Positions 6,879 to 15,764 of a stretch of 40,864 nt of DNA are shown piece by piece; the stretch's first letter is position 1; every line of letters begins with the position of its first letter. The stretch is from CAYZPW01 sp964480475 (lineage in GTDB: Bacteria > B130-G9). The notes under the pieces were generated by a model. It saw only the letters and a program-made list of their open reading frames with translations, had not been told where the DNA came from and made no database searches. Made by a program: the position numbers and the translations under genes. The DNA is taken from positions 1 through 40,864 of the forward strand of contig CAYZPW010000024.1 of NCBI GenBank assembly GCA_964480475.1, given 5' to 3'.

Positions 6879-8018
6879 CTATTGGGGACGGAAGTAGGCC
6901 GTCATGACGTCGCCGGTCCTGAATGCGACGAAGGGCAGGTAGGGAATCTGCGCCAGGAGCGTCCTGGTGAGGGCGTCTGGGATGAGGCGCAGACCCAGGC
7001 GGGAGTTGATGGACTCTGCCAGATGGTGAACGCACCCTTGAAGCGGAAACCGAACTCTTTGCAGCTTAAAGCCGGCTTTGTCGGCCATTCTGGACAGAGC
7101 GTTTCGCCCAAAGAGAAAGAGGTGCCTGGGGAAATCGTAACCAGCCCAGTGTTGTCCAAAAACCTTCGATGAGAGGCAATCAGGATTAGGCACGGAGATC
7201 ACCAATCCGCCATCCGGAGCGACGGTCCTTCGTGCCTCGTGCAGAGCACGCATCGGATCGCTCAAATGCTCAAGTGAATGCGAGAATATGACGAGGTCGA
7301 ACTGATCATCCGAATAGCCTGCATCCCAGACCTGGCCGCAGAACGTCTCAACGTTGAGACTAGATGAAACCGCATGACAAGCCTTTTCTGAAATCTCCGT
7401 CCCAAACAACTCCGTATCGAGATGAGAAAGCGCAAAGAGGAGCAACCCGGTGCCAAATCCCACCTCAAGTATCCGAGCCGGTCTTCGCCCGAACCGCAGA
7501 AGCCGCCGGTTATGAACCAGCGTCCTTAGAAGTGCGCTCTGCCGCACTAGAAGCGGAAAGACCGTGCCCCTGCCGATTAGATCACACAGATGTCCGAATG
7601 AGTCTCGAAGCTCAGATTCGCCGTGTGCCACATCAGGCGCCTCCAAACGTCGGACTTTAGACTTTGGGCTTGGGACTTTGGACTTCTGGATAAGTCCATA
7701 AGCGTGCAGGACCCTCGCCTGTAGCCGCTGCTTGAGTCCCGGAGAGGATTTCAAGGCGGCATCAGAGACCTTCTGAACGTCCCTCGAGTAATACGCGTCG
7801 TCAAGATAGAGAAGGGGCAGGCTCTCGGCCGTGGGTCTGGGGTCCAGGAAGAGCACGCTGCATCGAGGACATTTGACAAATGCATACTTCTGCGGCGTTG
7901 TTCCGAGCATCGTGTCGGAGCTCTTGACTACAACCTCGCCATCTTCGCCGCCGCAGAGGCAGCAGCGGCCTTTCTCAAGGGTTAAGGTGGCTGAGTCGTC
8001 GGAGGGCGCCGAGTCCAT
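6879..8018 (-). CDS. SAM-dependent methyltransferase with N-terminal zinc-ribbon-like motif
   Basis: A 379-residue class I methyltransferase of the type common in surface-polysaccharide loci. The N-terminus has two cysteine pairs (CCLCGGEDG and KCPRCSVLF followed by DPRP), the usual metal-binding prefix of this subgroup. The SAM site is ILEVGFGTGLLLFAL, followed by FDLVIFSHSLEHLSDP and VAPDGGLVISVPN. Between the two parts an unusual basic stretch (QKSKVPSPKSKVRR) is encoded by a heptamer array. ATG at 8018 starts 11 bases after the NUDIX stop, so co-transcription is likely. Substrate unknown; the adjacent nucleotidyltransferase suggests a sugar. Confidence 0.87.
   Translation of the reverse strand: MDSAPSDDSATLTLEKGRCCLCGGEDGEVVVKSSDTMLGTTPQKYAFVKCPRCSVLFLDPRPTAESLPLLYLDDAYYSRDVQKVSDAALKSSPGLKQRLQARVLHAYGLIQKSKVPSPKSKVRRLEAPDVAHGESELRDSFGHLCDLIGRGTVFPLLVRQSALLRTLVHNRRLLRFGRRPARILEVGFGTGLLLFALSHLDTELFGTEISEKACHAVSSSLNVETFCGQVWDAGYSDDQFDLVIFSHSLEHLSDPMRALHEARRTVAPDGGLVISVPNPDCLSSKVFGQHWAGYDFPRHLFLFGRNALSRMADKAGFKLQRVRFPLQGCVHHLAESINSRLGLRLIPDALTRTLLAQIPYLPFVAFRTGDVMTAYFRPQ
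7653..7687 (+). repeat. Heptamer array inside the methyltransferase gene (5 x 7 bp)
   Basis: Five units in register: GACTTTA (7653), GACTTTG (7660), GGCTTGG (7667), GACTTTG (7674), GACTTCT (7681). The unit differs from the minus-strand unit AACTTTG of the array at 6834-6868 by one base. It encodes the basic Lys/Ser/Pro-rich insertion between the zinc-ribbon-like and catalytic parts of the methyltransferase. Confidence 0.7.
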
Positions 8019-8029
8019 TGAGAGTTTGG

Positions 8030-8704
8030 TCAGAGCGTCTGTGACAGGAAGTGGTCAAAGACTATCCTCGACCACGATTCCATTTCGGGCCGAATCGCGC
8101 CCAGTTCTTCGATTTCAATGAACTCGCCGGTCATCTTCGATGTCTCGCGGATCCGGACGCTATCGTTGGTAAACAGCGCCTGAAAGACAATTCCGAAGTG
8201 GACTTTGCCTACATCAGTCGCATCATCGTTGATGCACCCGACAAGCCGACACGCATACTCGGTCGAGATGTCGAGTTCCTCGTGCAGCTCTCGCTCCATA
8301 CCCGAGAGGAATGCGTCGAAGAAATCCACTTCGCTGTCTTCGGGATTCAGGTGGCCCCCAACGCCAATGGAGTACTTGTCCCAAAGACGCCGCTCCGATT
8401 GCTTCTGGAGTCGCCTCATCAGCATGACCTTCGTGCCACATCTGATGAGAACGTAGGGGATGATCTGCTTCAGCGAGGGGTCATCCTCCGCGTCAGCCCG
8501 GCTGACGAAGCGGTAGGCGCCGGAGATAGCCTTCAGTGCCTCCCACGCGACATCCGCGTTGCCGAAAGGCTGCGGGGCAGAGTCGCTGGAGCGAGCTAGA
8601 ACGCCCTGCTCTCGGTCGGGCTGAGCCGACGTTCCTTGCCATGAAAGAGCGACTGTCTCCTCCAATATGCGCCGTGGAACGACCAGAATGCGTTCAGATG
8701 CCAT
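8030..8704 (-). CDS. NUDIX hydrolase-family protein
   Basis: A 224-residue protein whose C-terminal two-thirds is a NUDIX fold: GVGGHLNPED, then an extended spacer, then MERELHEELDI as the catalytic REUxEE helix. The spacer between the Gly-His element and REL is longer than in the standard 23-residue box, which occurs in a subgroup annotated as phosphoesterases. The preceding IPYVLIRCGTKVMLMRR strand is typical. The N-terminal 60 residues match nothing I recognise. It hydrolyses an unknown nucleoside-diphosphate-linked substrate. It precedes the methyltransferase by 11 bases on the same strand. ATG at 8704 has only a weak ribosome site. Confidence 0.8.
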   Translation of the reverse strand: MASERILVVPRRILEETVALSWQGTSAQPDREQGVLARSSDSAPQPFGNADVAWEALKAISGAYRFVSRADAEDDPSLKQIIPYVLIRCGTKVMLMRRLQKQSERRLWDKYSIGVGGHLNPEDSEVDFFDAFLSGMERELHEELDISTEYACRLVGCINDDATDVGKVHFGIVFQALFTNDSVRIRETSKMTGEFIEIEELGAIRPEMESWSRIVFDHFLSQTL

Positions 8705-8741
8705 AGAGATAACCCCAGAATGGATTCAGACAGCTAGCATC

Positions 8742-8771
8742 ATTGTAACCATATACAATCCATTCGATCAA
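8742..8771 (-). promoter_or_regulatory. Possible sigma70 promoter for the NUDIX-methyltransferase-nucleotidyltransferase genes
   Basis: On the minus strand TTGATC (8771-8766) and TACAAT (8747-8742) are separated by 18 bases, 38 bases upstream of the NUDIX ATG. The -35 is imperfect, so this is a weak call. Confidence 0.35.
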
Positions 8772-8873
8772 ATGCTGTGAGCTCCTTAGCGCCAAGCCAG
8801 CTTCGCGCCGAGACCAATGTGTTATTGCGGACGCAGCCAGTCCTGCATCGTTCGCGCTGTCTGTTGCCAAGCA

Positions 8874-9389
8874 CTACTTCTCAATGCCAGTCCGCGCCTC
8901 GACCCCCTTCTGATAATAATGCTTCACGTCAACCATCTCGGTTACGAGGTCCGCGCGCTCAATGACCCTTGGGTCAGCGTTGCGGCCCGTGATGACGAGC
9001 TCCACATCATCGGGCTTTGCCTCGATGACAGAGAGAAGCTCATCCACAGAGAAGAGCTTGAGATGCGTTGCGACATTGGCCTCGTCCAGGATGACAACAC
9101 GGAACTCACCTGAGGAGACAATCACCCTCACCTCCGAAAGGCCATCTCTGGCTGCCTCTACATCCTCAAGGCTTGGCTCACCTTTGATGAAGCAACCCCG
9201 GCCGAACTGCTTGACCGTGATCAGGTCCGAAAGCCGCTGTAAGGCGTCATGCTCGCTGTAGCGGGCACCCTTTATGAATTGGGCAATGAACACCCTCAGG
9301 CCTGCGCCAGCCGCCCTGATGGCGAGACCAAGCGCCGCAGTCGTTTTGCCTTTCCCGGCGCCAGTATAAACTTGAACGTAGCCTCTCAC
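8874..9389 (-). CDS. cobA: Cob(I)alamin adenosyltransferase (CobA/BtuR/CobO type)
   Basis: Transfers the adenosyl group of ATP to cob(I)alamin or cob(I)yrinic acid diamide, making adenosylcobalamin. The 171-residue protein opens with RGYVQVYTGAGKGKTTAALG, the P-loop variant specific to this family, followed by RVFIAQFIKG, DVVILDE-like RVVILDEANVA (metal/Walker B) and VITGRNADPRVIERADLVTEM, all family hallmarks. The open frame extends to 9491, but GTG at 9389 is preferred: GGAGGAG lies 10 bases upstream and family members begin at this residue. No other cobalamin genes are present and I see no obvious cobalamin riboswitch in the short leader, so this is probably a salvage enzyme. Confidence 0.93.
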   Translation of the reverse strand: MRGYVQVYTGAGKGKTTAALGLAIRAAGAGLRVFIAQFIKGARYSEHDALQRLSDLITVKQFGRGCFIKGEPSLEDVEAARDGLSEVRVIVSSGEFRVVILDEANVATHLKLFSVDELLSVIEAKPDDVELVITGRNADPRVIERADLVTEMVDVKHYYQKGVEARTGIEK

Positions 9390-9541
9390 GTCTCCATGTC
9401 TCCTCCAAATCATAAATCGTCCGGAGCAGCGATGCGCGACCGCTGGCGTAATCGTCATATAGAAGATAGACCCGAATCTTACGTTCTGCAAAGACCGCGC
9501 CAGACCCGAATCCTAAGCGGGAGATTGACTCTAGCCGTTTG

Positions 9542-9569
9542 TTGACCCCCGGCACCGCTATTGTATAAT
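9542..9569 (+). promoter_or_regulatory. Sigma70-type promoter for the first GAF kinase
   Basis: TTGACC (9542-9547), 16-base spacer, TATAAT (9564-9569). Transcription would begin near 9576, about 24 bases before the ATG at 9600, leaving a leader holding AGGAGGG. Confidence 0.75.
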
Positions 9570-9599
9570 CTGCGGCGGTGATCTTATCAGGAGGGAATT

Positions 9600-10988
9600 A
9601 TGAATGATACCGAGGGTGCGGCTGTTCGTGGGGAGTCGAGGCTCGAGAAGGAAAATGCTCGCCTGCGGCTTTTGATTCAGATCAATCGGAGGCTTCACGA
9701 GAGCCTCGACGTTGACCAGGTGCTCTCTACGATTGTTGACGTTGCGACGCGTTCACTTGAGGCAGAGAGAAGCACTCTCTACGTAGTGGATTCCGAGATG
9801 GGCGAGATCTGGTCTCGGATTGTTCAAGGCGAGAACATTCACGAGATAAGACTGAAAATTGGCGACGGGATTGCGGGTTACGTTGCGAAAACAGGCGAGA
9901 CCGTAAATATCGCCGACGCTCACGAGGACGACAGATTCGACCCAAAAACCGATGCGAAGTCCGGATTCAGGACCAGATCGATGCTTTGCATGCCGCTTGA
10001 CGATCACGACGGCAGGCGCGTCGGCGTCATTCAGGTCATGAACAAGAAGGCTGGCCAGTTCACGAAGGATGACGAGGATTACCTGACGGCGCTCAGCGTT
10101 CAGGCAGCCCTATCGCTCCAAAACGCTCAATACACCGCGAATCTCTCCTCGCTTTCGAGTCGGAATCAGGAGCTTGTTGAGATTCTGGAGCGGCGTCTCC
10201 GCGACCTTCAGGACTTGAAAATGGTCTCGATGAAGCACATGGCGCGGGGGATTGCGCACGAGGTCAACAACATGCTCGCCAAGATCAAGGGCGGAGCGCA
10301 ATCGCTCGAGCAGACCGTTGAGGACCTCAAGGACATGCTCAGCTCGATGATCGAAGGGGCCGACGTTGACATGGATGAGCTTGAGTATCTGGTTGAAGAG
10401 GGCCTTCCGTTCCCGTTGGGCGGGATACTTGAAGGAAGCGAAGGAATTGGCGAGATAGTCAAGAGAATTAGAGGATTCGTGAGGCTCGATCAGGGTCCTG
10501 TTCAGTTCTCCAACATCAACGAGGACCTCGAGAACGTCGTCAAGATGTGTGCTGGTGATATCGCGGAGGCGGGCGTTACGCTCGAGAAGCGACTGGGGCA
10601 ATTGCCAAAGATCGAGTGCAGATCGCGTGAGCTGAACATGGTGCTCCGCGAGGTGCTACGCAACGCGATTTACTATGCCAGCGAAAGTAAGGATGCGTCT
10701 CGGCCGCGGCTCGTGCTAGTCAGAACGGCGCTTGTTGACGATGGCAAGTTTGTCGAGTCGTCGTTCCTGGACAATGGGCCCGGGATACCGAAGGAGTCCT
10801 GGGGGCACATCTTCGACCTGTTCTACACGACCAAGCCGGAGGGTTCGGGCTACGGGCTTGGCCTTTCTGAGTGCTATGCCGTGGTCAAGAGGAATGGCGG
10901 GACATTGTCCGTTGAGGAACTAAGCCCAGAAGATGCACGAGGTTACAGCACCAGGGTAGTGCTGCGTCTCCCCACAAAACGCCAGTGA
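9600..10988 (+). CDS. GAF-domain sensor histidine kinase, first paralogue
   Basis: A 462-residue soluble sensor kinase with no membrane segment or signal peptide. Domains in order: short coiled coil (15-35), GAF sensor domain (about 35-178), a second coiled coil (about 185-210), dimerisation/phosphoacceptor helix with H220 in ARGIAHEVNN, and HATPase_c with N-box LREVLRNAIYYA, G1 DNGPGIP, F-box IFDLFYTTKP and G2 YGLGLSE. An insert of about 40 acidic residues after the H-box helix (MIEGADVDMDELEYLVEEG) is shared with its neighbour. No response regulator is adjacent, so it is an orphan. It has its own strong promoter. The next gene is a paralogue of identical length, indicating tandem duplication. 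Confidence 0.92.
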   Translation: MNDTEGAAVRGESRLEKENARLRLLIQINRRLHESLDVDQVLSTIVDVATRSLEAERSTLYVVDSEMGEIWSRIVQGENIHEIRLKIGDGIAGYVAKTGETVNIADAHEDDRFDPKTDAKSGFRTRSMLCMPLDDHDGRRVGVIQVMNKKAGQFTKDDEDYLTALSVQAALSLQNAQYTANLSSLSSRNQELVEILERRLRDLQDLKMVSMKHMARGIAHEVNNMLAKIKGGAQSLEQTVEDLKDMLSSMIEGADVDMDELEYLVEEGLPFPLGGILEGSEGIGEIVKRIRGFVRLDQGPVQFSNINEDLENVVKMCAGDIAEAGVTLEKRLGQLPKIECRSRELNMVLREVLRNAIYYASESKDASRPRLVLVRTALVDDGKFVESSFLDNGPGIPKESWGHIFDLFYTTKPEGSGYGLGLSECYAVVKRNGGTLSVEELSPEDARGYSTRVVLRLPTKRQ

Positions 10989-11139
10989 CGAGGCGACTGG
11001 CCTTCAGCGCCTCTTGCACGATTCGTAAGAACAGCAAAACATGCTGGCCCGCAAGCCCTGCCATAAGCCGTTTCGGATTCGTTAGGGACAGGACTGTGTC
11101 CTTCTGCCCGTTGCTGACCTCTCCCTTTTCGCCTTTTGC

Positions 11140-11186
11140 CCTTTTTTCCTTTTCGCCCGTTTCCGTCTTGCGGAAACTCTCTCAGC
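11140..11186 (+). repeat. Dispersed polypyrimidine-hairpin repeat, copy 1
   Basis: In the 264-bp gap between the two GAF kinases. A pyrimidine tract is followed by GTTTCCG-TCTTG-CGGAAAC (7-bp stem) and CTCTCTCAGC. The same order with about five mismatches over some 45 bases occurs on the minus strand at 25467-25420, next to an assembly gap. Nothing else is recognised in this gap; the Lys-rich frame opposite is simply the tract read in reverse. Confidence 0.75.
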
Positions 11187-11252
11187 TTCACCATTGACGT
11201 GTGCCGGTGTTGGCGTAGTATTCGCGTAGATGATTACCGTTGGAGATGTGTT

Positions 11253-12641
11253 GTGAGTAGCAAAGACCAGTCCAATAGCGACGAGCTCCGGCGGCTTCGC
11301 AAGGAGGTCGCGAGGCTTCAGCAGCTGATTGCCATCAATCAGCGGCTTCACAGTTGCTTGGACGTTGACAAGGTGCTTGAGACGATTATTGATGTTGCGA
11401 CGCGCTCCCTCGAGGCCGAGCGAAGCACCTTGTACGTGATTGACGAGGCGAAAGGCGAGATGTGTTCCCACATCGCTCAGGGCGAAGATGTCGGTGAGAT
11501 TAGGCTCAAGATTGGCGAGGGCATTGCCGGTCACGTCGCCAAGACCGGAGAAACCGTCCGGATCCCTGACGCGCATAGTGACACACGGTTCAACCCGAAC
11601 ATCGACGTCGAGACGGGTTTCAGGACGCGCTCGATGCTCTGTATGCCGCTTGAATTATCGGACGGCAAGCGTGTGGGCGTGCTTCAGGTCCTTAACAAGA
11701 GACAGGGCGTTTTCACCGAGGAGGATATGGATCAGCTCCGCGCACTTGCCGTTCAGGCCGCGCTTTCGCTACAGAATGCTCGATATACAGCGCGCCTTTC
11801 TGCGCTTTCTAAACAGAACGAGCTCCTGGTCGAGATGCTTGAGCAGCGTCTGCGTGACCTTCAGGACCGCAAGATGGTCTCCATGAAACACTTGGCAAGG
11901 GGCATTGCCCACGAGGTCAATAACGAGCTCGCCAAGGTTAAGGGCGGGGCAGAGTCCCTGCCTGAAGACATTGACGAGCTTCGCACCATGGCCAAGGCGC
12001 TGCTTGATGGCGATGAAGTTGATACAGAAGAGCTGCTATATCTGCTCGACGAGGGGATTCGGCTTTCGGTAGATGGCATCCTTGAGGGTACTTCCGGTAT
12101 CGGTGAGATCGTCCGAAGGATACGCAACTTCGTTCGGCTCGACCAAGAGTCAGTCCAGTTCGCCGATCTGAACAACGACGTTGAGATGGTCGTCAAGATC
12201 TGCTCAACCGACATTGAGGATGCAGATGTGAAGGTCGAGATGAAGCTTGGCAAGTTGCCGGATGTCGAGTGCAGACCGCGTGAGATCAACATATTGTTGA
12301 GGGAGCTTCTGTGGAACGCCATTTACTACGCCAGTGACGGCAAGGCGAGAGAGGAGCGGAGACTCGTCCTAGTCACGACTTCCGCCATGGACGACGGTAA
12401 GTATGTTACCGTGTCCTTCTTGGACAACGGCCCCGGAATCCCCCAAGAAGCCCGGGAGCATATATTCGACCTTTTCTACACGACGAAACCCGAGGGGTTT
12501 GGTACTGGCTTGGGGCTTTCAGAGTGCTACGCGATAGCCACAAGAAATGGCGGCACGTTATTCGTCGAGGAACCCGACCCAAAGAGGGAGTCGGAATACT
12601 CAACCAAGATCACGCTTCACCTTCCCGTTCGAGTGAGATAA
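11253..12641 (+). CDS. GAF-domain sensor histidine kinase, second paralogue
   Basis: Soluble GAF histidine kinase, 462 residues, aligned without gaps over at least the first 220 residues with the preceding gene. H220 lies in ARGIAHEVNN; LRELLWNAIYYA, DNGPGIP, IFDLFYTTKP and GTGLGLSE form the ATPase site. The frame is open from 11136, but GTG at 11253 is chosen because GGAG lies 7 bases upstream and it gives exactly the paralogue's length and register; the extra upstream residues come from a repeat. It too lacks a neighbouring response regulator. The two could heterodimerise or sense different small molecules through GAF; the ligand is unknown. Confidence 0.92.
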   Translation: MSSKDQSNSDELRRLRKEVARLQQLIAINQRLHSCLDVDKVLETIIDVATRSLEAERSTLYVIDEAKGEMCSHIAQGEDVGEIRLKIGEGIAGHVAKTGETVRIPDAHSDTRFNPNIDVETGFRTRSMLCMPLELSDGKRVGVLQVLNKRQGVFTEEDMDQLRALAVQAALSLQNARYTARLSALSKQNELLVEMLEQRLRDLQDRKMVSMKHLARGIAHEVNNELAKVKGGAESLPEDIDELRTMAKALLDGDEVDTEELLYLLDEGIRLSVDGILEGTSGIGEIVRRIRNFVRLDQESVQFADLNNDVEMVVKICSTDIEDADVKVEMKLGKLPDVECRPREINILLRELLWNAIYYASDGKAREERRLVLVTTSAMDDGKYVTVSFLDNGPGIPQEAREHIFDLFYTTKPEGFGTGLGLSECYAIATRNGGTLFVEEPDPKRESEYSTKITLHLPVRVR

Positions 12642-12716
12642 TTGTCCAGCGGTTGATGGGTTACGTCCCGGATTGCAGGGACACGGTCAACTAGACGTTT
12701 AGAAGGAGTACATCAG

Positions 12717-14180
12717 ATGAAAGAACTGCTTCGCTGGTTGCGGCGCCCCGGCCGCGGGGGCCAGTGTAATGCAGAAGAGGTCCTCACTCTGCGTGTGAGA
12801 CTCGCGGCTTTCGGGATTCTGCTGGCCCTTTTCTTGGGCATCAGCGCAGACGCAGCGGCGCAGTCGGTTGTCAGATCGACCGACAAGGATAGAGAAGGCA
12901 TCAAACTTGCCATTTATGACGGCCGGGCGCTCGTGTCCGAGACAAGGAGGATTGAGCTGCCCAAGGGGAAGTCGAATCTGGTCTTCGAGGACATTCCCGC
13001 GACAATCGACCCAAGCTCTGTTCAGGTGCTGCCGACGGGCAGCAAAACAGCTCTGCGGGTTCTTGAGCAGAACTACAAGAGTGCAGGCATAACACGCGAC
13101 GAACTACTAAGGAACTCCATAGGGAAATACGTGACCTTGATAGATAAGGAGCGCAGAACCAAGGCCCGCATCCTCGCGCCGGGGATTTACGAGATCGATG
13201 GCGAGGTGCTCATCGGTCATCAGGGAGCGGTTCTCTTGCCGCCGGTACCCGAGGGACTTGTTGAGAAGCCGGTCCTCTCCTGCGTTGTCGAGGCGGGAAG
13301 AGCGGGTAAGCTCGCGATTGAGCTTTCTTACCTCGCTTCGGGCATCTCATGGGATGCGTTTTATACCTCAACTCTGGGCGAGGATGAGAGCTCGATGTCG
13401 CTGCGCGGGCTTATCTCGATAGCGAACTCAAGTGGCGCCTCTTATAGGAACGCGCTGGTCAGCGTAGTCGCGGGTTCTATACACCAAGTTCAAGAGGGAG
13501 GACCTCGACGGGAGATGCGAGCGCTAAAGATGGCCGGCGCCCCTGCGCCAGGGGAGCAGATTGCACCGACGAGCGCGTTCGAGTATCACGTCTATCCGCT
13601 TCCGGAGCCTGTAACCATCGAGCTCAATCAGGACAAACAGGTTAGTTTCTTGTCTTCTGACAGATGTCGCGTGTCCAAAAGACACTCATTCGAGTGGTCT
13701 TATCATTCGGGCCGAAATGAGCTGGCGGAGGAGTCGGCGAAGGTCATTCTGAAGACCAAGAACAGCGAGTCATCGGGCCTCGGCGCACCCATTCCACAGG
13801 GCCTAGTTAGGGTTTACAAACGTCTCAAGAGCCAATTGCTGTTTGTCGGCGAAGACAGGATCGAGGATGTCCCGAAAGACGAGGAGTTTGACCTGTTCGT
13901 CGGTAACGCGTTCGACGTGGTCGGCAAGAAGAAACGGACGATATTTCGCTCTCTGGGTCGGGAAGGCGAGGAATCGTCATTTGAGGTGTCGATTGCCAAC
14001 CGAAAGCTTGAAGAGGCGACGGTCGTGGTCGTCGAGAGAATCCCAGGCGACTGGGAGATGCTTGAATCGACGCTCGACTATGAGAGGATAACGGCCAATA
14101 GGGTTGAATTCAAATTCACGGTTGCCGCAAATGAAGAGAAAACGATAGCATACTCAATCAGGATCAACAGGCGCTACTGA
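12717..14180 (+). CDS. DUF4139 domain protein, exported
   Basis: A 487-residue protein with a basic N-terminus, a hydrophobic segment (about 28-43, AAFGILLALFLGI) and a following ADAAAQS that looks like a signal-peptidase site, so probably periplasmic or outer-membrane associated. The body matches DUF4139: an early IYDGRALVSETRRIELPKG strand region with LVFEDIPATIDPSSVQV, the middle LSYLASGISWDAFYTSTL, and C-terminal strands ending EKTIAYSIRI. The family function is unknown; members are beta-rich and often secreted. ATG at 12717 follows AGAAGGAG. It lies 75 bases after the kinase and 72 bases before nfeD on the same strand, so it may be co-transcribed with either. Confidence 0.82.
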   Translation: MKELLRWLRRPGRGGQCNAEEVLTLRVRLAAFGILLALFLGISADAAAQSVVRSTDKDREGIKLAIYDGRALVSETRRIELPKGKSNLVFEDIPATIDPSSVQVLPTGSKTALRVLEQNYKSAGITRDELLRNSIGKYVTLIDKERRTKARILAPGIYEIDGEVLIGHQGAVLLPPVPEGLVEKPVLSCVVEAGRAGKLAIELSYLASGISWDAFYTSTLGEDESSMSLRGLISIANSSGASYRNALVSVVAGSIHQVQEGGPRREMRALKMAGAPAPGEQIAPTSAFEYHVYPLPEPVTIELNQDKQVSFLSSDRCRVSKRHSFEWSYHSGRNELAEESAKVILKTKNSESSGLGAPIPQGLVRVYKRLKSQLLFVGEDRIEDVPKDEEFDLFVGNAFDVVGKKKRTIFRSLGREGEESSFEVSIANRKLEEATVVVVERIPGDWEMLESTLDYERITANRVEFKFTVAANEEKTIAYSIRINRRY

Positions 14181-14252
14181 TTTGAACCTGAAAAACGGAT
14201 GGAGGACCTTGCTAGGACAATGGGCGTTTTCGGAGACTAGCGAGGGGGAAAT

Positions 14253-15623
14253 ATGAAGAGATCACGGGCGATTATCTCCTTAGGGTTAATTCTAATTGGC
14301 TGCATTTTAGCAGCCGCCTCGAATCGCACCGATCCGCCGACCGAGGCAACGATCGCAACGGCCGGGACGCGAGCCCCGGCCAGAGCGTCGGAGACGAAGC
14401 TTCCTACCGTATTGGTTCTGACCGTCTCAGACACCGTCAATCCGGTTACAGCTGCTTACATCAGGAGGGGAATGGACGAGGCGCAGGCTCGGGGCGCGGA
14501 GTGTGTTGTTATCATGCTCGACACCCCGGGTGGGGGTCTAGACCCAACGAAGGACATTGTGAAGTATATCCTCGCAAGCGAAGTGCCTGTGGTCGTTTTC
14601 GTGGCCCCTCAGGGCGCACACGCGGCATCTGCTGGGAGCATAATTGTCTTGGCCTCGCACATTGCGGCCATGAGCCCCGGGACCAACATGGGCGCTGCGC
14701 ACCCTGTGGCGGGCGGCGGCCAGAAGATGGACGAAACGATGGCCAAGAAGGTGGAGAATGATCTTGCGGCCTACGCCAGAAGCCTCGCCGAGAAAAGGGG
14801 CAGAAACCTAAAATGGGCTGAGGATTCGGTCAGACAGTCCGCCTCAATAACTGAATCAGAGGCTCTGAAGGAGAATATGATCGACTTGGTGGCGAATGAC
14901 CTCGGCGACCTTTTGGAGAAGCTTCAGGGCCGTGAGGTTACCCTGGACACTGGTAAAGTGGTTGTGCTCCGGACAAAGGGCGCGGTTGCCGAGCGGTTCG
15001 AGCCTTCGTGGCGCGATAAGGCGCTTAGCACTATTGCCAACCCAAACATCGCCTACATTCTGCTGATGATCGGCGTATATGGCATCATGTTTGAGCTGAT
15101 GCATCCCGGTGCCATATACCCCGGCGTCATAGGGGTAATATGCCTCGTCATCGCGTTCTTCGCGTTTCAGCTGCTGCCGGTCAACTACGCTGGATTGATA
15201 CTGATACTAATTGGGATAGCGCTCTTCATAGCGGAGGTCAAGGTTGTGAGCTACGGAATGCTTACTGTGGGAGGGCTGGTATGCCTCGTTGTCGGCTCAA
15301 TGATGCTCATCTCGGAGCCGGAATCCGGCATCCAGATCTCACTAACATACGTCTTGCCGGTTGCCTTTTTCACCGCCGCTTTAGTCGTTTTTCTTGCTAC
15401 TCTAGCCTTTAAGGCCCACAGAAGAAAGCCGTCCACCGGAAGAAAGGGCCTGATCGGAGCCGTAGGGACAGTGAAAGTGGCGACTTCTCCCGAAGCTCAA
15501 GGAAAGGTCTTCGTTGAGGGTGAGCTCTGGAACGCCGTCTCTGATGAGTCGCTTGGCCCAGGAACATCGGTCAGAGTGATCTCCGTTCAAGGATTAAGGG
15601 TCAAGGTTGAGAAGCAATCCTGA
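14253..15623 (+). CDS. nfeD: Long-form NfeD membrane serine protease
   Basis: A 456-residue ClpP-class membrane protease with C-terminal OB-fold (NfeD1b type), thought to cleave stomatin-type partners and influence membrane quality control. Order: N-terminal hydrophobic signal ending LIGC (a possible lipobox, C17), ClpP-like domain with DTPGGGLD and the nucleophile region HAASAGS (S126), a block of four or five membrane helices (about 275-385), and the soluble beta domain ending VRVISVQGLRVKVEK. No stomatin (slipin) gene is adjacent, although the pair is usually together. ATG at 14253 follows GAGGGGG. Confidence 0.92.
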   Translation: MKRSRAIISLGLILIGCILAAASNRTDPPTEATIATAGTRAPARASETKLPTVLVLTVSDTVNPVTAAYIRRGMDEAQARGAECVVIMLDTPGGGLDPTKDIVKYILASEVPVVVFVAPQGAHAASAGSIIVLASHIAAMSPGTNMGAAHPVAGGGQKMDETMAKKVENDLAAYARSLAEKRGRNLKWAEDSVRQSASITESEALKENMIDLVANDLGDLLEKLQGREVTLDTGKVVVLRTKGAVAERFEPSWRDKALSTIANPNIAYILLMIGVYGIMFELMHPGAIYPGVIGVICLVIAFFAFQLLPVNYAGLILILIGIALFIAEVKVVSYGMLTVGGLVCLVVGSMMLISEPESGIQISLTYVLPVAFFTAALVVFLATLAFKAHRRKPSTGRKGLIGAVGTVKVATSPEAQGKVFVEGELWNAVSDESLGPGTSVRVISVQGLRVKVEKQS

Positions 15624-15764
15624 CCTCTACGCGCAATGAGATCGGCCCGACGCCCTGCCAGGCCCAGCCCTTGTGGCGCCCGCCGAACATTTTGTCCGCC
15701 GTCTATTGGGCCTGATCCTTGTCCAGTCCTCTCGCATCCGTAGTATAGAGATAGTTCCGCGGTT

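Noticed and set aside
8705..9541. tRNA genes or a cobalamin riboswitch near cobA
   Set aside because: No cloverleaf or B12-box-like sequence was recognised; the leader of cobA is short.
10943..11194. Lys/Arg-rich minus-strand reading frame
   Set aside because: It is the reverse reading of the pyrimidine-rich repeat, with no ribosome site or family match.
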